Source: DATEJJ01 sp039649115
GTDB taxonomy: Bacteria > Actinomycetota > Actinomycetes > Mycobacteriales > Micromonosporaceae
Length of the DNA stretch: 55,165 nt
NCBI GenBank assembly: GCA_039649115.1
Contig: JBBWZQ010000177.1
Coordinates: forward strand, 1-55,165
Reading direction: 5' to 3'
A model generated the notes under the pieces. That model was given only the letters and a program-made list of their open reading frames with translations, was not told the DNA's origin and did no database searches. This document shows positions 7,606 through 16,006 of this stretch, one piece after another. The position numbers were made by a program, and so were the translations under genes. Within the stretch, counting starts at the first letter, position 1, and each line of letters opens with the position of its first letter.

Positions 7606-8592
7606 TCAGCGCGTGCCGGCCGCGGCCAGCTTCTCGATCTGTGCCGCGTTGTCCTTGGTGACCAGCGTCGGGCCGGTCAGTACCGGCTGCCCGCCACCCA
7701 GCACGTTGAGGTTCGCCTTGTACAGCGTGAGCATCACGACCGGCAGGTACCCCTGCAGGTAGGGCTGCTGGTCCACGGCGAACAGAATCTTGCCGCTCTG
7801 CACCGCCTTGGCCACGTCCGCGTTGAGGTCGAAGGTGGCCAGCTTGGCCGGCGACCCGGCGTCGGTGATGGCCTGCGCGGCCACCGTCGCGACCTGGCCG
7901 CCGAGGGTGACCACACCGTCGACGGCCTTGTCCGCCTGCAGCTTCGCCTTGATGGTGGACCCGGCCGCCGGCAGGTTGTTGTTGTCCACCTGGAGGTTGG
8001 TGGTGGTGCCGCCCAGGGCCGCCTTCACCGCGGCGCAGCGCTGTTCGAGCGCCACGTTGCCGGCCTCGTGGATCACGCAGACCACGTTCTTCACGCCGGC
8101 GGCCTTGAGCTGGTTGCCCACCGCGGTGCCGGCCAGCGTCTCGTTCGAACCCACGTGGGTCAGCGCGCCGAACTCCTTGGACTTGTCCTGGCCGGAGTTG
8201 ATGGTGATGACCGGGATGCCGGCCGAGATCGCGCGCTGGATGGAGCCCTTCAGCGCGTCCGGGTTGGCCATCGAGACGACCAGGCCGTCCACCTTCTGGT
8301 TCACCGCGGCGTCGATGAGCTGGGCCTGCTTCTGCGGGTCGCCGTCGCTCTCGTAGCTGACGTTGTCGCCCATGTCGCTGGCGCCCTTCTGCACGCCGGC
8401 CTTCACGATGCTCCAGAAGGCGTCGCCCGCCGCGCCGTGGGTGACCACCGCGATCTTGTATCCGTACTTGCCGCTGCCGCCGGCCGCGGTGGTGCTGGTC
8501 TGCTTGTTGACGGCGTTGCCGCTGCTGCAGGCCACCAGGGCCAGGGCGGGGAGGAGCGCGCCGGCCAGGGTCCAGGCTCGCATTCGTGCCAT
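7606..8592 (-). CDS. Sugar (inositol) ABC importer substrate-binding lipoprotein
   Basis: A 328-residue periplasmic-binding-protein-like lipoprotein of the ribose-binding (Peripla_BP_4) type. The signal peptide ends in a lipobox (LALVACSS), so the mature protein would be anchored outside the membrane through cysteine about 22. The core shows KIAVVTHG, AISAGIPVITINSG and the hinge-region GVVTLGG. ATG 8592 has AGGAG (8602-8606) upstream. The 50-bp gap to iolD holds a weak CCGCG/CGCGG hairpin (8616-8631), which could tune expression of this abundant component. Confidence 0.9.
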   Translation of the reverse strand: MARMRAWTLAGALLPALALVACSSGNAVNKQTSTTAAGGSGKYGYKIAVVTHGAAGDAFWSIVKAGVQKGASDMGDNVSYESDGDPQKQAQLIDAAVNQKVDGLVVSMANPDALKGSIQRAISAGIPVITINSGQDKSKEFGALTHVGSNETLAGTAVGNQLKAAGVKNVVCVIHEAGNVALEQRCAAVKAALGGTTTNLQVDNNNLPAAGSTIKAKLQADKAVDGVVTLGGQVATVAAQAITDAGSPAKLATFDLNADVAKAVQSGKILFAVDQQPYLQGYLPVVMLTLYKANLNVLGGGQPVLTGPTLVTKDNAAQIEKLAAAGTR

Positions 8593-8642
8593 TGTGGTGT
8601 CTCCTAAAGGGTGTGCCGCGTCAGGTCGCGGTGGGGGGTCTG

Positions 8643-10508
8643 CTACAGGTATCCGCGCTGGTTCTGCTTGGCCTTCTCGTAGTCGGCGCGCGCCTGCCGG
8701 GTACTGTCCAGAGTGGACACCTCGGCGACCGGCACGTCCCACCACGCGTCGCTGTCCGGCGCACCGGGCAGCGGGTCCACATCGACGTGCACGACCGTCG
8801 TGCGGTCCGCCGCCTTCGCCTCGGCCAGCCCGGCGCGCAGCTCGTCCACGGTGCGCGCGCGCAGCACGTGCGCGCCGAGGCTCTGCGCGTTGGCCGCCAG
8901 GTCCACCGGCAGCACGTCCCCGTCCAGCCGGCCACCGCCGCCACGGTACCGGTACGCGGTGCCGAAGCGCTGCGAGCCCACCGACTCGGACAGCCGCCCG
9001 ATGGAGGCGTAGCCGTGGTTCTGCACCAGGACGACGATGAGCTTCACGCCCTCCTGCACCGCGGTCACCAGCTCCTGCGCCATCATCAGGTAGGAGCCGT
9101 CGCCGACGAGCACGAACACCTCGCGGTCCGGTGCGGCCAGCTTGACCCCCAGCCCACCCGCGATCTCGTACCCCATGCAGGAGTAGCCGTACTCGACGTG
9201 GTAGCCCTTCGGGTCCCGGGTGCGCCACAGCTTGTGCAGGTCGCCGGGCATCGAGCCGGCGGCGCACACCACCACGTCGCGCGGGCCGGCGGCCTCGTTG
9301 ACGGCGCCCAGCACCTCGGTCTGCGCGGGCAGCGGGGCGTGGCCGGCGTGGTAGGCCCGCTCCACGGTGGCGTCCCACTCGCGGGCCAGGGCCGCGGCCC
9401 GCTGCCGGTACTGCGGGCCGGTGTCCCAGCCGGCGAGCGACGGCGTGAGCGCGTCGAGCGCGGCGCGGGCGTCGGCGACCACGGCCACGCCGGCGTGCTT
9501 GGCGGCGTCGAACGCGGCCACGTTGACGTTGACGAACCGCACGCCGGGCGCGGCGAACACGGTGCGCGAGGCGGTGGTGAAGTCGCTCCAGCGGGTACCG
9601 ATGCCGAGCACCACGTCGGCCTCGCGCGCCAGGGCGTTGGCCGCGACCGTACCGGTGGCCCCGATCGCGCCGACCGACAGCGGGTGGTCGTAGCGCAGCG
9701 AGCCCTTGCCCGCCTGGGTCTCCGCCACCGGCACCCCGGTCGCCTCGGCGAACCGGCGCAGCGCCTCGGTGGCCTCGGCGTAGATGACTCCGCCACCGGC
9801 GACGACGAGCGGGCGCCGCGCCGACCGCAGCACCTCGACCGCCCGTGCCAGGGCGGCGCGGTCGGGTTCCGGGCGGGGCACGTGCCACACCCGGGTGGCG
9901 AACAGCCCGTCCGGCCAGTCGTACGCCTCGGCCTGCACGTCCTGCGGCAGCGCCAGGGTCACCGCGCCGGTGTCCGCCGGATCGGTGAGTACCCGCATCG
10001 CGGACAGCAGCGCGGCCGGCAGCTGCTCCGGCCGCCAGATCCGGTCGAAGAAGCGGGACACCGGGCGGAACGCGTCGTTGACGCTGATGTCGCCGGCGCC
10101 GGGGACCTCCAGCTCCTGCAGCACCGGGTTGGCGGGACGGGTGGCGAACACGTCGCCGGGCAGCAGCAGGACGGGCAGCCGGTTCACCGTGGCCAGCGCG
10201 GCGCCGGTCACCATGTTGGTGGCGCCCGGCCCGATCGAGGTGGTGCAGGCCAATGTGGACAGCCGGTTGCGCATCCGGGCGAAGCCACTCGCCGCGTGGA
10301 CCATCCCCTGCTCGTTGCGCCCCTGGTAGTACGGCAGCGTATGCGGATCGGTCAGCTCCGCCGCCAGCAGGGCCTGCCCGATCCCGGCCACGTTGCCGTG
10401 CCCGAAGATGCCGAAGCAGCCCTCGACGAGCCGGTGCTGGACACCGTCGCGCTCGCTGCGCTGCGCGGCCAGGAACCGCACCACGGCCTGCCCTACGGTG
10501 AGTCTCAC
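8643..10508 (-). CDS. iolD: 3D-(3,5/4)-trihydroxycyclohexane-1,2-dione hydrolase
   Basis: ThDP-dependent ring-opening enzyme giving 5-deoxy-glucuronate. The 621-residue protein has an acetolactate-synthase-like architecture: N-terminal PYR domain with GHGNVAGIGQAL and YYQGRNEQGMVHAA, a central domain, and a C-terminal PP domain with LVGDGSYLMM...QNHGYASIG (GDG-N motif). These strings are characteristic of IolD. Length agrees with the family. GTG 10508 overlaps the iolB stop by four bases, which decides the start over the long open frame upstream. Confidence 0.93.
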   Translation of the reverse strand: MRLTVGQAVVRFLAAQRSERDGVQHRLVEGCFGIFGHGNVAGIGQALLAAELTDPHTLPYYQGRNEQGMVHAASGFARMRNRLSTLACTTSIGPGATNMVTGAALATVNRLPVLLLPGDVFATRPANPVLQELEVPGAGDISVNDAFRPVSRFFDRIWRPEQLPAALLSAMRVLTDPADTGAVTLALPQDVQAEAYDWPDGLFATRVWHVPRPEPDRAALARAVEVLRSARRPLVVAGGGVIYAEATEALRRFAEATGVPVAETQAGKGSLRYDHPLSVGAIGATGTVAANALAREADVVLGIGTRWSDFTTASRTVFAAPGVRFVNVNVAAFDAAKHAGVAVVADARAALDALTPSLAGWDTGPQYRQRAAALAREWDATVERAYHAGHAPLPAQTEVLGAVNEAAGPRDVVVCAAGSMPGDLHKLWRTRDPKGYHVEYGYSCMGYEIAGGLGVKLAAPDREVFVLVGDGSYLMMAQELVTAVQEGVKLIVVLVQNHGYASIGRLSESVGSQRFGTAYRYRGGGGRLDGDVLPVDLAANAQSLGAHVLRARTVDELRAGLAEAKAADRTTVVHVDVDPLPGAPDSDAWWDVPVAEVSTLDSTRQARADYEKAKQNQRGYL

Positions 10509-11329
10509 GGTCGCACCTCCGTCAGCGGGAGCCTCGGGTCGACCGGCTGCCCCGCCCAGGTGTCGCGGATCCAGGCGTGCGCCGGGTCGTCGCAGATGAG
10601 CCAGGCCCGCTCGCCCGGGCCGGCCATGACGTTGAGGTAGTAGAGGTCGTAGCCGGGTACCGCCATCGACGGGCCGTGCCAGCCGTGCGGGATGAGCACC
10701 ACGTCGCCGGTACGCACCTCGGCCAGCAGGTCGGCCGGGCGTTGCGTGGAGCCGTACACCCGCTGGTACGCCATGCCGCCGCCGGCCACCTCGTAGTAGT
10801 AGATCTCCTCCAGTACGGTCTCGCCCGGCCGGTCCTCGTCGTGCTTGTGCGGCGGGTAGGACGACCAGTTGCCGGCCGGCGTCAGCACCTCGCACGCGAT
10901 GATGCGGTCCGCGTCGAGGACCTGCGGGGTGCCGAAGTTGTTCACCTGCCGGGAGCACGAGCCGGCCCCGCGCAGCTCCACCGGCACCGCCCCGGCCGGG
11001 ACGTACCGGAACGGCAGCCGCCGGGTGGCGCGGGCCGAGCACAGCGCGAACCGGCCACCGTCCTGTGTGGACACGGTCAGGTCGCTGTCCCGCGGCACGT
11101 ACGCGAAGTCGCTCACGCCGGCGAAGACGCTCGGCCGGCCGGCCAGCTCGGCGCGCTGCCCGTCCGCCTCGACCGTGCCGGAGCCGGCGAGCGGCAGCAC
11201 GATCACCTCGTCCGGCCCGGTGCCGATCCGCTCCCGGGCCCCCGCGGCCAGCGCCAGGATGCGCAGCCCCGAGTAGCCCCATCCCGCCGACTCCGGCGTC
11301 ACCACCGTGCACCCCTTGAGATGACTCAC
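10505..11329 (-). CDS. iolB: 5-Deoxy-glucuronate isomerase
   Basis: Converts 5-deoxy-glucuronate to 2-deoxy-5-keto-gluconate. The 274-residue double-cupin protein contains WSSYPPHKHDED, ETVLEEIYYYEV and a late HGWHGPS metal-site segment, hallmark IolB sequences. The start GTG 11329 overlaps the aldolase stop (GTGA). Longer in-frame extension upstream is spurious because it runs through the aldolase gene. It precedes iolD, matching pathway order. Confidence 0.92.
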   Translation of the reverse strand: MSHLKGCTVVTPESAGWGYSGLRILALAAGARERIGTGPDEVIVLPLAGSGTVEADGQRAELAGRPSVFAGVSDFAYVPRDSDLTVSTQDGGRFALCSARATRRLPFRYVPAGAVPVELRGAGSCSRQVNNFGTPQVLDADRIIACEVLTPAGNWSSYPPHKHDEDRPGETVLEEIYYYEVAGGGMAYQRVYGSTQRPADLLAEVRTGDVVLIPHGWHGPSMAVPGYDLYYLNVMAGPGERAWLICDDPAHAWIRDTWAGQPVDPRLPLTEVRP

Positions 11330-12216
11330 GCCGGCACCCCCGCGCGGACCAACGACACGGCCGCGTCCACGGCACCGGCGACGTCCCCGTCCGGCGGGTA
11401 GAGCAGCGCCCGCCCGACCACCAGGCCGCGCACGCCGGGCACGGTCAGCGCCTCGCGCCATGTGGCGTAGGTCTGCTCCGGCTGGCCGGCCGGGTCGCCG
11501 CCGAGCAGCAGCGCGGGCAGCGTGGTGGCCGCCATCACCCGGTCCATGCCGTCGACCACGGGCAGCTTGAGCCACGTGTACGCGCTGGTCACGCCAAGCC
11601 CGCTGGCGATCGCCACCGACCTGGCCACCGCGTCCGCGCGCAGATCGTTGACCACCCGGCCGTCCACCCGGCTGGACAGGAACGGCTCCACCATCGCCAT
11701 CGCGCCGCAGGCGGCCAGCTCGCTGATCGCCCGGCCGCTGGCCTCCAGCGTGGCGACCGTACCGGCGTCGGCCAGGTCGATGCGGGTGAGCATCTTCCCG
11801 CCGTCGAAGCGCATCGCGGCGATGGTGGCCGCGTCGTACCCGGTGAACCGGTCGTCCAGCTCGAACACCGAACCCTGCAACCCGCCCCGGTTCATCGAGC
11901 CGATGACGACCTTCCCGTGCAGCACGCCGAGCAGCAGCAGGTCCTCCAGGACGTCCGGGGTGCCCAGCACGCCGTCCACGCCGGGCCGGCGCAGCGCGGT
12001 GACCAGCCGGCGCAGCAGGTCGTACCGGTCGGCCATCGCGTCGGCCACCGAGCGCACGCCCAGCGCGCCGCGCGCCGGGTGGTCGGCGGCGACGATCAGC
12101 AGCCGGCCGTCGGCACCGAGCAGCGGCCGGCGGGTGCGGTCGGCCGCGGCCTCCACGACCGCCTGCGGCCGGGTCGCGCGCAGTTCCCGCAGCGCGGCGA
12201 AATCCAACTCAAGCAC
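11326..12216 (-). CDS. Cgl0159-type (beta/alpha)8 aldolase-like protein of iol clusters
   Basis: A 296-residue TIM-barrel protein related to DeoC/FbaB/LacD aldolases. Visible elements are LIVAADHPARGALG near the N-terminus, RFDGGKMLTRID (possible Schiff-base lysine region) and TWLKLPVVDGMDR. Similar proteins sit in actinobacterial inositol clusters. Inferred role: cleavage of 2-deoxy-5-keto-gluconate 6-phosphate, the step done by IolJ in Bacillus; no iolJ is otherwise present here. The start is GTG 12216, overlapping the iolC end by 8 bp. The exact reaction is not proven by sequence. Confidence 0.78.
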   Translation of the reverse strand: MLELDFAALRELRATRPQAVVEAAADRTRRPLLGADGRLLIVAADHPARGALGVRSVADAMADRYDLLRRLVTALRRPGVDGVLGTPDVLEDLLLLGVLHGKVVIGSMNRGGLQGSVFELDDRFTGYDAATIAAMRFDGGKMLTRIDLADAGTVATLEASGRAISELAACGAMAMVEPFLSSRVDGRVVNDLRADAVARSVAIASGLGVTSAYTWLKLPVVDGMDRVMAATTLPALLLGGDPAGQPEQTYATWREALTVPGVRGLVVGRALLYPPDGDVAGAVDAAVSLVRAGVPA

Positions 12217-13150
12217 CGGAGACCTCGAGAAACCGCTCGACCTCCGTCGTCGTGGGCATCGCCGTCGAGCACTCCAGGCGGCCGGCCACGATCGCGCCGG
12301 CCGCGTTGGCGAAGCGCAGCACCCGCTCCAGCGGCCAGCCGGCCAGCAGCCCGTGGCACAGCGCGCCGCCGAAGCCGTCGCCGGCGCCCAGCCCGTTGAC
12401 CACGTCGACGGGGGCCGGCGGCACCTCTACCGTCTCGGTGCGGGTGCGCGCCAGTACCCCCTTGGGCCCTTGCTTGACGACGGCGAGTGCGATGCCGGCG
12501 TCCAGCAGCGCTGCCGCGGCCCTGTGCGGCTCCCGCTCCCCCACCGCGACCTCGACCTCGTCGAGGTTGCCCACCGCGACGGTGACCAGCGGCAGCGCGC
12601 GGCGCACCGCGGCGGACGCGGCCGCCGGCGAGTCCCAGAACATCGGCCGGTAGTCCAGGTCCAGGACCGTCAGCGGCCGCCGCGCCCGCGCGGCCCAGGC
12701 CGCGTGGTGCGCGTCGCGGCTGGGCTGCTGCGACAGGCCGGTCACCGTGGCCCAGAAGACGCCGGCCGTGTGGATGGCGTCGAGGTCCAGCTCGCCGGGC
12801 TCGATCACCAGGTCCGGCGCCTTCGGCAGGCGGTAGAAGTACAGCGGGAAGTCGTCCGGCGGGAAGATCTCGCAGAAGGTGACCGGCGTGGGCAGCCCGG
12901 GAACCGCGGTGACGTACCGGTCGTCCACCCCCAGCTCGACCAGCGCCCGGTGCACGAAGCGGCCGAACGGATCCGCCCCGGTCCGCGTGATCACCGCGCT
13001 GCGCCGCCCGTGCCGCGCGGCGGCGACGGCGACGTTGGTCGCGCTGCCGCCGAGAAACTTGCCGAAGGTCGACACGTCCGCCAGCCCGACGCCGGCCTGC
13101 AGCGGGTAGATGTCCACCCCGACGCGGCCGATCGTGATGACGTCGAACAC
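12209..13150 (-). CDS. iolC: 5-Dehydro-2-deoxygluconokinase (PfkB family)
   Basis: ATP-dependent phosphorylation of 2-deoxy-5-keto-gluconate. The 313-residue PfkB kinase begins FDVITIGRVGVDIYPLQAG, contains the substrate signature FLGGSATNVAVAAAR, and ends with the ATP/anion-hole motif NGLGAGDGFGGAL carrying the catalytic aspartate. GTG 13150 is preceded by GGAGA (13155-13159). It is the first gene of the ten-gene iol operon and faces the divergent GntR-type regulator. No IolA domain is fused and no iolA gene is present in the window. Confidence 0.92.
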   Translation of the reverse strand: MFDVITIGRVGVDIYPLQAGVGLADVSTFGKFLGGSATNVAVAAARHGRRSAVITRTGADPFGRFVHRALVELGVDDRYVTAVPGLPTPVTFCEIFPPDDFPLYFYRLPKAPDLVIEPGELDLDAIHTAGVFWATVTGLSQQPSRDAHHAAWAARARRPLTVLDLDYRPMFWDSPAAASAAVRRALPLVTVAVGNLDEVEVAVGEREPHRAAAALLDAGIALAVVKQGPKGVLARTRTETVEVPPAPVDVVNGLGAGDGFGGALCHGLLAGWPLERVLRFANAAGAIVAGRLECSTAMPTTTEVERFLEVSGA

Positions 13151-13222
13151 CGGGTCTCCATCTCGACGTGTTACCAAGACGTTCGTGCTGTGTTTCCGAA
13201 GCTTGGTTGCCTGTCGGTGAGA

Positions 13223-13243
13223 AGTCAACAGTTTGTATTGACA
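13223..13243. promoter_or_regulatory. Divergent iol promoter: back-to-back -35 boxes within an inverted repeat
   Basis: TTGACA (13238-13243, + strand) and TTGACT (minus strand, over 13223-13228) are good -35 elements for the regulator and the iol operon. They lie in an imperfect inverted repeat, GTCAACA (13224-13230) and TATTGAC (13236-13242), separated by 5 bp. The -10 boxes are weak (CAAGCT on the minus strand near 13200-13205). A regulator bound here would cover both promoters. The assignment is by inspection only. Confidence 0.5.
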
Positions 13244-13258
13244 TTCTGCTAAACCCGG

Positions 13259-13280
13259 TGACAAACTCCATCGATTGTCA
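13259..13280. promoter_or_regulatory. Candidate operator palindrome TGACAA-N10-TTGTCA
   Basis: A perfect 6-bp inverted repeat with centres one and a half to two helical turns apart lies 31 bp before the regulator start codon. It would suit a dimeric GntR-type repressor and autoregulation. The protein-site pairing is inferred from proximity. Confidence 0.45.
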
Positions 13281-13310
13281 GCGGTCACGCAGCCGACCGG
13301 GGAGGGCGCG

Positions 13311-14048
13311 ATGCCCGTACCGCGCATCGAGATCGACCGGGCCAGCCCGGTGCCCCTCTACTTCCAGGTCAGCCGGCGGCTGGAGGAGGCCGTCGACCAC
13401 GGTGACCTGCTGCCCGGCGAGCGGCTGCCCAACGAGATCGAGTTCGCCGAGTCGCTGGCCATCTCCCGCCCGACGATGCGGCGCGCGCTGGACGAGCTGG
13501 TCGAGAAGGGCCTGCTGACCCGCAAGCAGGGGGTGGGCACCCGGGTGGCCAACGCGCAGGTCCGCCGCCGCGTCGCCCTGACCAGCCTGTACGAGGACCT
13601 GTCCGGCTCCGGTCGCAAGCCGCAGACCCAGGTGCTGCGGCTGTCGAGCGAGTGCGTCGACCGGCACGCCGCCCGGGCTCTCGGCGAGCCGGCCGACCAG
13701 CCGCTGGTCTACTGCGAGCGGCTGCGCTTCGCCGACGGCCGGCCCCTGGCGATCATGCACAACTGGCTGCCGCCGCGCTTCGCCGACATCACCGTGGAGG
13801 ACCTGCGCACCCACGGGCTGTACCAACTGCTCGGCCAGCGCAACGCGCGACCGGCGGTGGCCAAGCAGCGGATCACCGCACAGCCGGCCGGTACCGCGGA
13901 GGCGAGGCTGCTCGACACGAAGCGGAACGCGCCGCTGATCAGCATGCAGCGCACCGCGTTCGACTCATCGGGGCACGCGGTCGAGTTCGCCGACCACCTC
14001 TACCGCGCCGACCTGTACGCCATCGAGGTCACCGTCTTCAACCGCTGA
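13311..14048 (+). CDS. GntR/UTRA-family transcriptional regulator of the iol operon
   Basis: This 245-residue protein has an N-terminal winged helix (PLYFQVSRRLEEAV, LPNEIEFAESLAISRPTMRRALDEL) and a C-terminal UTRA effector domain (LTSLYEDLSGSG through EFADHLYRADLYAIEV), i.e. the HutC subfamily. ATG 13311 is chosen over the TTG at 13275 because GGGGAGGG (13299-13306) lies just before it. It is transcribed away from iolC across a 160-bp region with paired -35 boxes and palindromes. Inferred role: inositol- or intermediate-responsive repressor of the operon and of itself. Confidence 0.88.
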   Translation: MPVPRIEIDRASPVPLYFQVSRRLEEAVDHGDLLPGERLPNEIEFAESLAISRPTMRRALDELVEKGLLTRKQGVGTRVANAQVRRRVALTSLYEDLSGSGRKPQTQVLRLSSECVDRHAARALGEPADQPLVYCERLRFADGRPLAIMHNWLPPRFADITVEDLRTHGLYQLLGQRNARPAVAKQRITAQPAGTAEARLLDTKRNAPLISMQRTAFDSSGHAVEFADHLYRADLYAIEVTVFNR

Positions 14049-14056
14049 CGCACTAC

Positions 14057-14076
14057 CCGATCGGCTCCTGGATCGG
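14057..14076. terminator. Weak bidirectional terminator between convergent genes
   Basis: CCGATC (14057-14062) and GATCGG (14071-14076) form a 6-bp stem around an 8-nt loop in the 33-bp gap between the convergent regulator and membrane-protein genes. There is no clear T-run. Confidence 0.35.
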
Positions 14077-14081
14077 TGGGG

Positions 14082-14771
14082 TCAGGCCTGCCCGGCCGAG
14101 TCTGCCACAACGGGTTGCCGGACCGCGGCCGCTGCCAGCGCGGCCGCCCGGGCCCGGCGGCCGTAGGAGATCGTCCAGGTGACCAGCGAGGCGACGACCG
14201 CCAGCGGCAGGACGGCGGACACCACCGCCATCGCGGACGTGGACAGCGGGTAGCTCAGCCCGACGCGCAGCAGCGCCTCGGCGAGGAACACCACGCCCCA
14301 CACCACGGTGATGACCCGCTGGGTGCGCCGGAACGACGGGTACTGCCAGAGCCCGTTCCAGTACGCGATCGCCTCCGGGGTGCCGTCGGTGGCGAACTTG
14401 CGACCGAAGTAGAACATCAGCGGCCGGCGCAGCGCGAGCGAGCCGAGCGCCAGGGCGCCGAACAGGCCGGTGACGACCGACTCCTTGACCAGCACCAGGC
14501 GCTCGCTGCTGAAGCCGAGCCCGGCCACCACGCCGAGCCCGATGAAAATGAGCGCCAGCACCGCGAACTCGTCCAGGTGCCGGCCCAGCGCCATGGACAG
14601 CCCGATCTCGGCGATCGGCCAGCAGCCGCTGAGCAGCAGTGCCGACACGGCGGACACGCCGCGGCCGGTCACCACGAAATAGGTCAGCATCGGCAGCGCG
14701 ACATTGAACAGGATGGTCGGTCCCCAGTTGACGAGCACGGCGCGGCCCGGCCGGGTCTCTGGCGTGGTCAT
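14082..14771 (-). CDS. VC0807-family integral membrane protein
   Basis: A 229-residue protein with about six hydrophobic segments: VLVNWGPTILFNVALPML, a central pair around LALIFIGLGVVAGLGF, and a last pair ending in VVASLVTWTISYG. The conserved LMFYFGRKFATDG and EAIAYWNGLW stretches between segments resemble VC0807-type proteins, whose function is unknown. ATG 14771 lies 28 bp from the divergent PaaX-like gene, so both promoters overlap or the genes are co-regulated. Upstream in-frame extension runs into that gene and is rejected. Confidence 0.75.
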   Translation of the reverse strand: MTTPETRPGRAVLVNWGPTILFNVALPMLTYFVVTGRGVSAVSALLLSGCWPIAEIGLSMALGRHLDEFAVLALIFIGLGVVAGLGFSSERLVLVKESVVTGLFGALALGSLALRRPLMFYFGRKFATDGTPEAIAYWNGLWQYPSFRRTQRVITVVWGVVFLAEALLRVGLSYPLSTSAMAVVSAVLPLAVVASLVTWTISYGRRARAAALAAAAVRQPVVADSAGQA

Positions 14772-14799
14772 GGCACCACCTGACGGGAGGCTGGCTAAA

Positions 14800-15663
14800 G
14801 TGGCGGTTGTGCGCACGAGCGTGAGACAGAGCGTAACATCCGCGCCGCCCGCGGGGCGGGGTCGCTCGGTGCGGCTGGTGCCCTTCCTGTTCGGCGTCGC
14901 CGCCACGCTGGAGCACACCCGGCTGCCCGGCCCGGTGCTGGTGACCCTGCTCGGCGACCTGGGGCTGACCCCGCCCGCGGCCCGCGCGCTCATCGCCCGG
15001 ATGCGGCGCGACGGGCAGCTGGCCGGCGCGCGGCGGGGCCGCGTCGTCGACTACGAGCTGGCCGGCGCGTTCGCCGAGTCCTTCCACCGCGTCCGCACCG
15101 CCGCCACCGGCGCGCCGTGGCAGGGCTTCTTCCACACCGTGCTCTACCAGGTGCCCGAGCGCCACCGGGCATTCCGGGACCTGCTGCGGCGCACCGGCCT
15201 GTTCGTCGGGTACGGCCTGCTGCAGCCGGGAGTGCTCATCTCCCCCGCCGACCGGCGTGACCGGCTCGGCGCCGTGCTGGCGCGCGCGCCGCGCGACGCC
15301 CACGTCCAGTTCGCCCGGCTGCACATGGACACCGCCGCCGCGCTGCGCGCCGCGCACACCGCCTGGGATCTGGGCACGCTGGACCGCACCTACCGCAGGC
15401 ACGCCCGGGCCCTGCGCGCGGCGCTGGCCCGGCGGGCCACCCCGCCAGTGCCGGCGGGGCGGACCCTGCGCCGCTTCGCCGACCTGCTCAGCGGCCCGCT
15501 GGTCGACACGCTGCGCGCCACCGGCCTGCCGGCCGAACTGGCTCCGGCCGACTGGTCGCTGCCAGACCTGCGCGCCGCGATCCAGGAGGTGCAGCGGCTC
15601 TACCTGCCGCCCTCCGCCGCGTACCTCCGGCACCTGCTCGGCGACCAGCGGAGATGCGATTAG
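14800..15663 (+). CDS. PaaX-family-like transcriptional regulator
   Basis: The 287-residue protein has an N-terminal winged helix (VLVTLLGDLGLTPPAARALIARMRRDGQL) followed by DYELAGAF, and a long C-terminal region with WQGFFHTVLYQVPERHRAFRDLLRR, the PaaX-like central fold. PaaX proteins repress aromatic or other catabolic genes and bind acyl-CoA; here no phenylacetate gene is adjacent. GTG 14800 has GGGAGG (14785-14790); GTG 14809 is possible. The divergent membrane-protein gene is the likely local target. Confidence 0.75.
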   Translation: MAVVRTSVRQSVTSAPPAGRGRSVRLVPFLFGVAATLEHTRLPGPVLVTLLGDLGLTPPAARALIARMRRDGQLAGARRGRVVDYELAGAFAESFHRVRTAATGAPWQGFFHTVLYQVPERHRAFRDLLRRTGLFVGYGLLQPGVLISPADRRDRLGAVLARAPRDAHVQFARLHMDTAAALRAAHTAWDLGTLDRTYRRHARALRAALARRATPPVPAGRTLRRFADLLSGPLVDTLRATGLPAELAPADWSLPDLRAAIQEVQRLYLPPSAAYLRHLLGDQRRCD

Positions 15664-15671
15664 AACACGTG

Positions 15672-15677
15672 TACGAT
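15672..15677 (+). promoter_or_regulatory. Possible -10 box of a leaderless transcript
   Basis: TACGAT fits the actinobacterial TAnnnT pattern and ends 11 nt before GTG 15689. Transcription would start almost at the start codon, which would explain why that gene has no Shine-Dalgarno. No convincing -35 is seen. Confidence 0.35.
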
Positions 15678-15688
15678 AGACTCCGGGC

Positions 15689-16006
15689 GTGGGCGCCCCC
15701 GAAGAATCCTCCCGGCGCGCCGCCGTGGCCCGACTCTTCCGCATCGCCGCGCAATACGCCAGCGGCCGGCGCGAGGGCATGACCCGCGAGCAGGCCCTCG
15801 CCGAACTGGCCGCCGTGTCGGCCGACGCGGACCTGCTGGCCGAGGCCGCCGCCGCGCACGCCATGGCACAGGACTGGTACGCGATCAACGCGGTCGACCT
15901 GCTCATGGACGCCGGCGCCGAGCCGGCGCTCATCCAGCGGTACGTCGGCCGGTTCGGCCCCACCCGGATCGAGCAGCCGCCAACTGATCCGGATCTCCCG
16001 GAGTGA
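15689..16006 (+). CDS. Small hypothetical alpha-helical protein
   Basis: This 105-residue protein is of unknown function. It is alanine-rich, predicted largely helical (EQALAELAAVSADADLLAEAAAAHAM) and has no signal peptide or membrane segment. The central DWYAINAVDLLMDAGAE is the most distinctive stretch. GTG 15689 lacks a Shine-Dalgarno but has a possible -10 box close by. Its last 77 bp overlap the convergent LivM-type permease gene, so one of the two ends might be mis-set; both frames look coding up to their stops. Confidence 0.6.
   Translation: MGAPEESSRRAAVARLFRIAAQYASGRREGMTREQALAELAAVSADADLLAEAAAAHAMAQDWYAINAVDLLMDAGAEPALIQRYVGRFGPTRIEQPPTDPDLPE

Noticed and set aside
5771..7762. Plus-strand open frame over the inositol ABC ATPase and permease
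   Set aside because: Composition is typical of an antisense shadow (repeated HGQG, RAGGR); both minus-strand genes have clear family motifs and starts.
8616..8631. Terminator between iolD and the binding-protein gene
   Set aside because: The stem is only 5 bp (CCGCG/CGCGG) without T-run, and both genes are in one operon; it is mentioned only as a possible tuning element.
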